The position numbers were made by a program, and so were the translations under genes. A stretch of 64,000 bases of DNA, taken from NCBI GenBank assembly GCA_002307235.1, contig DBTV01000031.1, positions 162,998-226,997 of the forward strand, read 5' to 3'. The DNA comes from Acidobacteriaceae bacterium UBA1307 (GTDB lineage: Bacteria > Acidobacteriota > Terriglobia > Terriglobales > Acidobacteriaceae). Below the pieces are notes generated by a model that did no database searches, had not been told where the DNA came from, and saw nothing but the letters and a program-made list of their open reading frames with translations. Below are positions 9,183 through 16,298 of the stretch, in pieces. The number at the start of each line of letters is the position of its first letter. Position 1 is the first letter of the stretch.

Positions 9183-10678
9183 CGATTCCCTCGACTTTGC
9201 TGCCGCGCTTGAATGATGAGATTGCCAACAAGAAGACGGCATTGCCCGAACGCGTTTTGCAGTTCGGTGAAGGTGGATTTCTGCGTGGCTTCGTCGATTG
9301 GATGATCGACGGCATGAACAAGAAGGGCGAGTTCAACGGCCGTGTGGTCGTGGTCCAGCCCATCGGCCGCGGAATGGTCAAGGAGCTGAATCGCCAGGAC
9401 GGCGCCTATACGCTGCTGATGCGCGGCATCGAAAACGGCAAGGTGATCGAGAATACCGAGATCATCCGTTCCATCAGCCGTGGCCTGGACACCTACACGC
9501 AGTTTGGCGAGTTCCTGAAGTGCGCGCACAATCCTGATCTGCGCTTTGTGGTTTCAAACACCACCGAAGCCGGCATCGTGTATGTGCCCGAGGACAAGTT
9601 CTCCGACGAGCCGCAGAGCTCGTACCCCGGCAAGCTGACCCGCTTTCTCTATGAGCGCTACAAGGCATTTGACGGCGACAAGAGCAAGGGTCTGGTGATG
9701 ATGCCCTGCGAGCTGATCGACCGCAATGGCGACAAGCTGAAGGCCGCCGTTGAAAAGATGGCCGCCAACTGGCAGCTCGACAAGGACTTCACCAACTGGC
9801 TGGAGACGGCCTGCATCTTCACCTGTACGCTGGTTGACCGCATCGTGACCGGCTACCCGAAGGCTGAGATTGAAAACCTCAGCATCAAAGCTGGCTATGA
9901 AGATGTCATGTACGACACCTGCGAGCAGTTCCACTTCTGGGTGATCGAAGGCCCCGAGTCGCTGCGCGACGAGTTCCCGCTGCAGAAGTGCGGCTTCAAT
10001 GCCGTCTTCACCAAGGACATGACGCCGTACCGCGAGCGCAAGGTGCGCATCCTCAACGGCGCGCATACCGGCATGGTGCTCGGCGCTTATCTGGCGGGCA
10101 AGGATCTGGTCGGCGACTGCATGAAGGACGAGCTGATCCACAATCACATCAAGCTGATGATCGACGAAGAGATCAAGCCGATGTTGACGCTGCCGCAGGA
10201 CGAGTTGACGATGTTTGCCAACGCCGTGCTCGAGCGCTTTGCCAATCCCTTCATCCAGCACCAGCTTCTGAGCATCTCGCTGAACTCGGTCTCGAAGTAC
10301 GTGGCGCGCAACCTGCCCACGCTCGAGAAGTACGTTCAGGTGAAGGGTTCGGTCCCCAAGCGTCTGGCCTTCGGCCTGGCCTCGCTGATCGCCTTCTATC
10401 GCGGCACCGAGATTCGCGAGGGCGCGCTGATCGGCCATCGCGGCGATGCCGAGTACCCGGTCAAGGACACGCTCTCTTATCTGGAAGCCTTCGTCGAGAT
10501 CTGGAAGAAGTACGATGGCACCGACGCCTCGGTGGCAACCGTCGTCGATGCCGTGCTCGGCCAGGACAAGTGGTGGGGCAAGGACCTGCGCAAGATCAAC
10601 GGCCTGACCGCCGTCGTCACCGCGCAGTTGACCACGATCCTCAACAAGGGCGCGCGCGAAGCCTTCGCCAGCCTGTAA
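9179..10678 (+). CDS. uxaB: Tagaturonate reductase (altronate oxidoreductase)
   Basis: A 499-aa member of the mannitol dehydrogenase/UxaB family that reduces D-tagaturonate to D-altronate with NADH. N-terminal VLQFGEGGFLRGFVDWM is the nucleotide-binding start typical of UxaB. VVSNTTEAGI and the C-terminal KVRILNGAHTG contain the family catalytic residues. The start is GTG at 9179, overlapping the uxaA stop (GTGA) with AAGGA at 9162-9166. With UxaA it supplies KDG for KdgK and Eda encoded at 12834-14702. UxaC, the uronate isomerase that would precede it, is absent from the window. Confidence 0.93.
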   Translation: MTIPSTLLPRLNDEIANKKTALPERVLQFGEGGFLRGFVDWMIDGMNKKGEFNGRVVVVQPIGRGMVKELNRQDGAYTLLMRGIENGKVIENTEIIRSISRGLDTYTQFGEFLKCAHNPDLRFVVSNTTEAGIVYVPEDKFSDEPQSSYPGKLTRFLYERYKAFDGDKSKGLVMMPCELIDRNGDKLKAAVEKMAANWQLDKDFTNWLETACIFTCTLVDRIVTGYPKAEIENLSIKAGYEDVMYDTCEQFHFWVIEGPESLRDEFPLQKCGFNAVFTKDMTPYRERKVRILNGAHTGMVLGAYLAGKDLVGDCMKDELIHNHIKLMIDEEIKPMLTLPQDELTMFANAVLERFANPFIQHQLLSISLNSVSKYVARNLPTLEKYVQVKGSVPKRLAFGLASLIAFYRGTEIREGALIGHRGDAEYPVKDTLSYLEAFVEIWKKYDGTDASVATVVDAVLGQDKWWGKDLRKINGLTAVVTAQLTTILNKGAREAFASL

Positions 10679-10692
10679 GCAACACGCTGCAC

Positions 10693-10728
10693 AAAAAAAT
10701 CCCCCGGTTCGCGCCGGGGGATTTTTTT
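10693..10728. terminator. Bidirectional terminator between uxaB and the TonB-C gene
   Basis: A perfect 15-bp stem: seven A, TCCCCCGG, loop TTCGCG, CCGGGGGA, seven T. It reads as a terminator on both strands and serves the two convergent genes. Confidence 0.95.
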
Positions 10729-10744
10729 GTATTGGCCCCATGCG

Positions 10745-11059
10745 TCACGGGGCCGCATCGACGGGAAATTCCAACTCGACATCCTCAAAGGACTGTACGC
10801 TGGTCGAGACAAACTTCCACTGCTTGACGGCCTGCCGCGCCGCCTCCACCAGAATCTTCTCTCCCATGATCGTATTGACCTCCTTCACCACGCCCGAAGG
10901 CTCAACGACCACGGTCAGCATCACCGTTCCCGTCAGCTTCAGCCGCTTGGCGATGGGGGGATACTGCGGTTTGACCCGCACCAGAATCTTGCGGTCCACG
11001 GCACCCGCCGTCGGTAAAACCAGCAACGAGCAGAGCAGAAGCAAACCGGCTTGCATCAT
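10745..11059 (-). CDS. Small secreted TonB C-terminal domain protein
   Basis: A 104-aa protein with a signal peptide (MMQAGLLLLCSLLVLPTAGA) and then a single TonB-C fold: RVKPQYPPIAKRLKLTGTV, VVVEPSGVVKEV, and EAARQAVKQWKF. Free-standing TonB-C domains of this sort are abundant in Acidobacteria. It lacks the N-terminal membrane anchor plus proline-rich spacer of a true energy-transducing TonB, so it may be a periplasmic accessory protein. The double ATG at 11054-11059 was chosen because it opens the signal peptide; upstream residues are lysine-rich and unlikely. Divergent from pncB. Confidence 0.75.
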   Translation of the reverse strand: MMQAGLLLLCSLLVLPTAGAVDRKILVRVKPQYPPIAKRLKLTGTVMLTVVVEPSGVVKEVNTIMGEKILVEAARQAVKQWKFVSTSVQSFEDVELEFPVDAAP

Positions 11060-11257
11060 TTTTTTCTTTCTTTTCTTTGAATAAAAAACTGCGCAGGATC
11101 GGGACAGGAAACAAGGCATGTGATCTCCATTAGAAAATGATCTATAAAGCTACATCGGCGTCCCCGGCCCCAAATCCAATAAAAACTCTGTGAATCCTCT
11201 CAGAACAAAAATCTCCGCGCAAGAGTGCTCTGTGCGCTGAAGACTTTCAGCCTTGCC

Positions 11258-12670
11258 ATGCCATCGATTAAAGTGAAGAGCAACGTGATCATCAATCTGG
11301 CCAGACGCGCGCACGACCACAACTGGGAGATGGACCCCATCGTCCGCTCCCTGCTCGATACCGATTTTTACAAGCTGCTGATGCTGCAGTTCATCTGGAA
11401 GAACTTCTCCGGCGTGCATACGGTCTTCACGCTGCAGAACCGGATGTCGGAGGTGCGGCTGGGCCAGATGATCGAGCTTGATGAGCTGCGCGAACAGCTT
11501 GACGCCGTGCAGAAGCTGCGCTTCCACAAATCGGAGCTGATCTGGCTGGCGGGCAACACCTTCTATGGCCGCATCGGGATGTTCGAGCCCGGCTTTCTGG
11601 CCTGGCTTGAAAGGGATTTTCATCTCTCCGACTACGAGCTGACCACCGAAAATGGGCAGATCGTGCTGCGCTTCGCCGGACTGTGGACGGAGACGACACT
11701 CTGGGAGATCTACGCGCTCGCCATCATCGACGAGATGAAGACACGCGCCAGCCTGAAGAAGCTGAGCGAACTCGAACTCGACATTCTGTACGCGCGCGCC
11801 AAGAGCAAGCTCTGGGAAAAGATGGAGCGGCTGCGCGGCGTGCCCGGGCTGAGCATCAGCGACTTCGGCACGCGCCGCAGGCACAGCTTTCTATGGCACG
11901 AATACGTCATCACCGCGATGCGCGATGTGCTGGGCGATGCCTTCGCGGGCAGTTCCAACACCTATCTGGCCTACAAGCACGATCTCGAGGCCATCGGCAC
12001 CAACGCGCACGAGCTGCCGATGGCGCTGGCGGCGCTGGCGAAGAGCGATGAAGAGCTGAAGCAGGCGCAGTACAGTCTGCTCGAACTCTGGCAAAAGAGC
12101 TATCAGGGCGAGTTGCTGATTCTGCTGCCGGACACCTATGGCACCACGCAGTTTCTTGAAAACGCTCCTGGCTGGGTGGCCAACTGGACTGGCCAGCGCA
12201 TCGACAGCAAAGACCCGTTCGCGGCTGGCGACGAGTACATAGGCTGGCTGGAGCAACATGGCCGAGACCCGCGTAAAAAGCGGCTGATCGCCTCCGACGC
12301 GCTCGACGTCGATCAGATTCTGGCGCTGCACGCCTATTTTTCGGGCACGATTCTCGATGGCTCAAAGCCCGGCGCGTTCCGCCAGCCGAGCGACTTTCTT
12401 GATGAAAAGCGCTGGCAGCCCTCGCGGCGCATTCGCTTCAGCGCAGGCTGGGGCACGCTGCTGACCAACGATTTTCGCGGCTGCAATCCTCTGGGCGACG
12501 AGGGCTTTAATCCGGTCAGCCTGGTCTGCAAGCTCTCGGAGGTCGAGGGCCGGCCGGCGGTCAAACTTTCCGACAATTATTCAAAGGCCATGGGCGAGCC
12601 GGAGGAGATTGCGCGCTACCGGAAGATCTTTGGCACCGCCGGCGTCGCCAACGTCCCCGTAGTGGCCTGA
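11258..12670 (+). CDS. pncB: Nicotinate phosphoribosyltransferase
   Basis: A 470-aa enzyme that joins nicotinate and PRPP, with ATP hydrolysis, in NAD salvage. SLLDTDFYKLLMLQ matches the PncB N-terminus; the core has ISDFGTRRRHSF, GSSNTYLA and GTNAHELP, whose His251 aligns with the autophosphorylated histidine of enteric PncB. RIDSKDP and SAGWGTLLTNDF replace the enteric RHDSGDP and SFGIGTRLTCD; similar variants are known to me from alphaproteobacterial-type members, so this looks like a subfamily rather than damage. ATG 11258 lacks a good ribosome site, and ATG at 11330 is an alternative. Confidence 0.9.
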   Translation: MPSIKVKSNVIINLARRAHDHNWEMDPIVRSLLDTDFYKLLMLQFIWKNFSGVHTVFTLQNRMSEVRLGQMIELDELREQLDAVQKLRFHKSELIWLAGNTFYGRIGMFEPGFLAWLERDFHLSDYELTTENGQIVLRFAGLWTETTLWEIYALAIIDEMKTRASLKKLSELELDILYARAKSKLWEKMERLRGVPGLSISDFGTRRRHSFLWHEYVITAMRDVLGDAFAGSSNTYLAYKHDLEAIGTNAHELPMALAALAKSDEELKQAQYSLLELWQKSYQGELLILLPDTYGTTQFLENAPGWVANWTGQRIDSKDPFAAGDEYIGWLEQHGRDPRKKRLIASDALDVDQILALHAYFSGTILDGSKPGAFRQPSDFLDEKRWQPSRRIRFSAGWGTLLTNDFRGCNPLGDEGFNPVSLVCKLSEVEGRPAVKLSDNYSKAMGEPEEIARYRKIFGTAGVANVPVVA

Positions 12671-12708
12671 ACTCCTTGGCGGTCAAGGCGCTGCGCGGTG
12701 GCTTGGGG

Positions 12709-12748
12709 GCAGTGCATGATGTACTTTTTTTGCGGCAAAATGCACTGC
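12709..12748. promoter_or_regulatory. Inverted repeat upstream of kdgK
   Basis: GCAGTGCAT and ATGCACTGC, perfect 9-bp arms separated by 22 nt that include seven T. It lies 86 bp before kdgK. It could be two operator half-sites two turns apart, or a terminator-like hairpin for pncB, although the T-run is inside the loop. Confidence 0.4.
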
Positions 12749-12833
12749 GCGATTCCGCTTTTCCTCCGAGCGTCCCGCACCATGATTTTCGTCACAGACT
12801 GGTCAGACCTCTTTGCGATAGAGTAGTCATGGT

Positions 12834-13931
12834 ATGGAAAAACTCTTGATTCCTGACTCTCAACGTCGCTGGGATTGTGTAAGCTTGGGCGAAGTTATGC
12901 TCCGGCTCGATCCAGGCGAGGGCCGCATCCACACGTCTCGCACCTTCCAGGTGTGGGAGGGCGGCGGCGAATATAACGTGGCCCGCGGTCTGCGGCGCTG
13001 CTTTGGCTACAAGTCCGCCATTGTGACGGCACTGGCCGATAACCCGGTAGGTCGCCTCGTCGAGGACTTTGTCCTTCAGGGCGGCGTCGACACCGCGCTC
13101 ATCAAGTGGGTTCCCTACGATGGCATCGGTCGCACCGTGCGCAACGGCCTGAACTTTACCGAGCGCGGCTACGGCGTGCGCGCCGCGGTGGGCTGCTCGG
13201 ATCGTGGCAACACCGCGATCAGCCAGGTCAAGAAGGGCGACTTCGATTGGGAGTCGATCTTTGGACCCAAGAATGGTTCGCGCTGGCTGCACACCGGCGG
13301 CATCTTTGCGGCTTTGTCGGACACGACGGCCGAAGTGGCCGTTGAAGCCATGAACGCCGCCAACAAGTACGGCACGCCGGTCAGCTATGACCTGAACTAC
13401 CGTCCTTCCCTGTGGAAGTCGATCGGTGGCCAGGCCAAGGCGCAGGAAGTCAACCGCGAGATCGTCAAGAAGGTCGATGTTCTGCTCGGCAACGAAGAGG
13501 ACTTCTCGACCATGCTCGGCGTCAAGATCAAGGGCGTCAGCGAAGACTTCAACGAGCTGCCTCTGGACGCCTATGCGGACATGCTGCGCGAGGTTGCTGC
13601 GCTCTACCCGAACCTGAAGGTGATTGCCAGCACGCTGCGCACGGCCCACACGGCCAGCAACAATGCGTGGGGCGCGATCGCCATCAACGAGGACAAGATC
13701 GTCACCGTTCCGCAGCGCGACATCGATATTCTCGATCGCGTCGGCGGCGGCGACAGCTTCGCCTCGGGTCTGGCCTACGGCTTCCTTTCGGGTGCCGATG
13801 CGCAGACCGCCATCGAGTACGGCGTGGCCCATGGCGCACTGGCCATGACCACCCCCGGCGACACCTCGACCGCTTCCTTCTCTGAAGTGAAGAAGGTCAT
13901 GAAGGCCGGAACGGCCCGCGTCGACCGCTAA
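12834..13931 (+). CDS. kdgK: 2-keto-3-deoxygluconate kinase (PfkB family)
   Basis: A 365-aa PfkB kinase, longer than the usual KdgK of about 310 aa but of the sort found beside eda in Acidobacteria and Bacteroidetes. N-terminal SLGEVMLRLDPGEGRI and GGGEYNVARGL form the substrate lid. DRVGGGDSFASGL at residues 301-313 is the second PfkB signature, with Asp307 as catalytic base. Expected reaction: KDG plus ATP to KDPG. The assignment rests on the PfkB fold plus the adjacent KDPG aldolase. ATG at 12834 was chosen; an out-of-frame ATG lies 5 nt upstream. Confidence 0.85.
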   Translation: MEKLLIPDSQRRWDCVSLGEVMLRLDPGEGRIHTSRTFQVWEGGGEYNVARGLRRCFGYKSAIVTALADNPVGRLVEDFVLQGGVDTALIKWVPYDGIGRTVRNGLNFTERGYGVRAAVGCSDRGNTAISQVKKGDFDWESIFGPKNGSRWLHTGGIFAALSDTTAEVAVEAMNAANKYGTPVSYDLNYRPSLWKSIGGQAKAQEVNREIVKKVDVLLGNEEDFSTMLGVKIKGVSEDFNELPLDAYADMLREVAALYPNLKVIASTLRTAHTASNNAWGAIAINEDKIVTVPQRDIDILDRVGGGDSFASGLAYGFLSGADAQTAIEYGVAHGALAMTTPGDTSTASFSEVKKVMKAGTARVDR

Positions 13932-13938
13932 CTCCACC

Positions 13939-13996
13939 GAAGGCCCGGCGCACGTCGGGCCTTCATGCCATGAGCCCCAAGCGCTCATGGCTTTTT
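13939..13996 (+). terminator. Double hairpin between kdgK and eda, attenuator-like
   Basis: The first stem is GAAGGCCCG with CGGGCCTTC (13939-13964), with no T-run. The second stem is CCATGAGC with GCTCATGG (13968-13990), followed by CTTTTT. It lies inside a gene pair that would be expected to be co-transcribed, so partial termination or mRNA processing is plausible. Confidence 0.6.
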
Positions 13997-14045
13997 CACG
14001 AAGGGCGTGACCGCGCCGCCCACCAATCACAAAGAGGATAAGAAC

Positions 14046-14702
14046 ATGGCAGAAACCACGAAGGAAGCAATCGAGCGCATTGGCCTGATGCCGGTGCTGC
14101 GCGCCAAGAGCAAAGAGCAGGGTCTGGCCATCGTCAAGGCGATGCTCGCCGGCGGTGTGAACACGGTGGAGGTCACGATGACCGTCCCCGGCGCCATCGA
14201 CCTGCTGAAGGCCCTCAAGGCCGAGTACGGCAACGACGTGCTGCTCGGCTCGGGCACGGTGACCACCGCCGCTCAGGCACAGGCCACCATCGACGCAGGC
14301 GCTGAGTTCGTCATCAGCCCCTGCCTGAACCTGGACGTGATCGCGACCACCAAGGGCAGCGGCAAGCTCTCCTGCCCCGGCGCCCTGACGCCGACCGAAG
14401 TCATCACCGCATGGAAGGCTGGCGCGGATATCGTCAAGGTCTTCCCGTGCTCGGCCATGGGCGGCGCAAGCTACCTGAAGGCTCTGCTGGCTCCGTTCCC
14501 CTTCCTGCAGTTGATCCCGACCGGCGGCGTGAGCCTGGAAACGGCCGAGGGATTCCTGAAGGCTGGCGCGCGCGCACTCGGCGTGGGCTCGGACCTGGTC
14601 AACCTGAAGGCCATCGAAGACGGCAAGCCGGAGATCATCACCGAGAAGGCCAAGGCCTATCTGAAGATCATCGAAGACTTCCGCAAGGCCAACAAGAAGT
14701 AG
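14046..14702 (+). CDS. eda: KDPG aldolase
   Basis: A 218-aa class I aldolase that cleaves KDPG into pyruvate and glyceraldehyde-3-phosphate, the last step of the hexuronate route. Family residues are visible: MPVLRAKSKEQ, Glu in NTVEVTMTVPGA, SPCLN, the Schiff-base Lys131 in IVKVFPCSAMGG, and phosphate-binding IPTGGVS. ATG 14046 has AGAGGA at 14033-14038; upstream in-frame codons from 14007 have no support. It follows kdgK by 114 bp with hairpins in between and ends at a strong terminator. Confidence 0.95.
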   Translation: MAETTKEAIERIGLMPVLRAKSKEQGLAIVKAMLAGGVNTVEVTMTVPGAIDLLKALKAEYGNDVLLGSGTVTTAAQAQATIDAGAEFVISPCLNLDVIATTKGSGKLSCPGALTPTEVITAWKAGADIVKVFPCSAMGGASYLKALLAPFPFLQLIPTGGVSLETAEGFLKAGARALGVGSDLVNLKAIEDGKPEIITEKAKAYLKIIEDFRKANKK

Positions 14703-14726
14703 TTTTTCTGCTGGACAGAATGCAGA

Positions 14727-14758
14727 ACGGGCGACGGCTTCGGCCTCGCCCGTTTTTT
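14727..14758 (+). terminator. Terminator after eda
   Basis: ACGGGCGA paired with TCGCCCGT around an 11-nt loop, followed by six T. Confidence 0.92.
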
Positions 14759-14792
14759 GCGTTTGCCCGGCGCATCGCGCCAACGCTGAATC

Positions 14793-16169
14793 CTACTCGA
14801 GCACCTCGCCTGGCGCGAGCCTCGAAAAGAAAACCGCATACACAGCAATGCCCATGAAGCAGACGGTGGGCAACCAGTAGCCCGCATGAATGCCGCCAAG
14901 ATCGCAGAGCTTGCCCATGAAGGGCGTTAGAATCGCGCCGCCGATAATCGACATCACCAGAATCGATCCGGCGGTTTTCGTGCGCAGTCCAAGACCCCGG
15001 ATGCCGAGCGCGAAGATGGTCGGAAACATCATCGACATGAAAAAGCTGACGGCGATCAGGCAGCCGAGGCCGATCCATCCGGGCCAAAGCGCGACCACCG
15101 CACAGAGCGCGGCATTGGCCCCCGCATAGACGGCAAGCAGCCGCGCCCCCTCGACCAAGCGCAACAAAAAAGTGGAAACGAAGCGCCCCACCATGAAGGC
15201 CACCAGCGCCCCGGTCAGCCAGTAACCGGCATTGCGCTCATTCAACCCTGTGTAACTTTGCACATAGGAGATCAGATAACTCCAGATACAGACCTGCGCG
15301 CCGACATAGAAAAATTGTGCAACAACTGCCACGACAAAATGGCGGCGGCGCCACAGCGAGGGACCGAGAAAACCCGCGTCAGGATTGCTCTCCGTCGCCA
15401 GTCCGACATTGGGGAAACGAGTGCGTGCGATCAAGACCGCCCAGAGAAGAACGACCGCGCCGAGCACGAGATACGGCACCACCACGCGCAGTGTCTCCGC
15501 ACGCAGATAACTCGGATAACTGCCGGCCGCGCGCAGGGCACTAACTTGCACCGTGTCGAGTTCGACGCCGGAAAAGATAAAGCGAGAACCGACCAGGATT
15601 CCGGTCATGCAGCCCAACGGATTGAAGGACTGCGAAAAATTGAGCCGCTGCTCGGCATTCTGCGAAGAACCAAGCTGCACGATGAACGGACTCGCCGCCG
15701 TTTCAAGAAAAGCCAATCCGCAGGCAATGACGAACAGCGCCATTAAGAAGAACCAGTACTGCGCCACCAGCGCCGCAGGCAAAAACAGCAGGCACCCCAC
15801 GCCATAGAGCGACAGCCCAAGCAAGATTCCCTTCTTGTAGCCAATGCGATTCATGAAGCGCCCGGCGGGGAAAGCAATAAAAAAATATCCCAGATAAAAG
15901 GACGACTGCACCAGACCGGCCTCAAACCGGTTAATCTCAAACGACTTCATGAACTGGCGAATCAGAATGTCATTGAGGTTATTGGGAATGCCCCAGAGAA
16001 AGAACAGAGCGGTAACCAAAAAAAAAGGCTTGAAACTGCCCGCAGGAATCAGTGGGACGCGCACACCATCCTGATTCTGCTCGGAGCGTGATTCGGCAGA
16101 CACGGAAGCAGCGGGGAAACTCAAGACAGAAAGCTCCTCCTCACGCACGCAGGACTCAACAGAGAACAT
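14793..16169 (-). CDS. FucP-type sugar:proton symporter (MFS)
   Basis: A 458-aa, 12-helix major facilitator of the fucose/glucose/galactose permease group. Helix 1 carries ALFFLWGIPNNLNDILIRQF, close to the FucP signature; other family stretches are GLAFLETAASPFIVQLG, NFSQSFNPLGCMTG and MMFPTIFALGIRGLG. The N-terminal 34 residues are polar and cytoplasmic. Transported sugar cannot be fixed from sequence: fucose, galactose and glucose are known for the family, and a pectin sugar is plausible from context. Convergent with eda. Confidence 0.85.
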   Translation of the reverse strand: MFSVESCVREEELSVLSFPAASVSAESRSEQNQDGVRVPLIPAGSFKPFFLVTALFFLWGIPNNLNDILIRQFMKSFEINRFEAGLVQSSFYLGYFFIAFPAGRFMNRIGYKKGILLGLSLYGVGCLLFLPAALVAQYWFFLMALFVIACGLAFLETAASPFIVQLGSSQNAEQRLNFSQSFNPLGCMTGILVGSRFIFSGVELDTVQVSALRAAGSYPSYLRAETLRVVVPYLVLGAVVLLWAVLIARTRFPNVGLATESNPDAGFLGPSLWRRRHFVVAVVAQFFYVGAQVCIWSYLISYVQSYTGLNERNAGYWLTGALVAFMVGRFVSTFLLRLVEGARLLAVYAGANAALCAVVALWPGWIGLGCLIAVSFFMSMMFPTIFALGIRGLGLRTKTAGSILVMSIIGGAILTPFMGKLCDLGGIHAGYWLPTVCFMGIAVYAVFFSRLAPGEVLE

Positions 16170-16267
16170 TGTGCGTTCGTGTTGACTCTACCACTCATTC
16201 ACGAGTCATAACCTTGTACTGGATGGCGGGCAAACAGGTCAACTCACTTTGTCACGCCTTATCAGGA

Positions 16268-16294
16268 ATGCCGACGCGCGGAAGGCGTCGGCAT
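16268..16294. other. Hairpin without T-tract just after uvrA
   Basis: ATGCCGACGC and GCGTCGGCAT, a perfect 10-bp stem with a 7-nt loop, five bases past the uvrA stop. On the uvrA strand the stem is followed by TCCTGATAAG, not by T. On the plus strand CTTTTT follows, which would block read-through into uvrA. Confidence 0.7.
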
Positions 16295-16298
16295 CTTT

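Noticed and set aside
11258..12670. Loss of conserved residues in PncB (RIDSKDP)
   Set aside because: Similar variants occur in another bacterial subfamily as far as I recall, so it is not likely to be inactivation.
12792..14783. A 663-codon open frame antisense to kdgK and eda
   Set aside because: Spans two genuine genes and the hairpins between them; same composition artefact.
16183..16208. TGACTC...GAGTCA upstream of the FucP-type gene
   Set aside because: Six-base arms 14 bp apart; too weak to list as a site.
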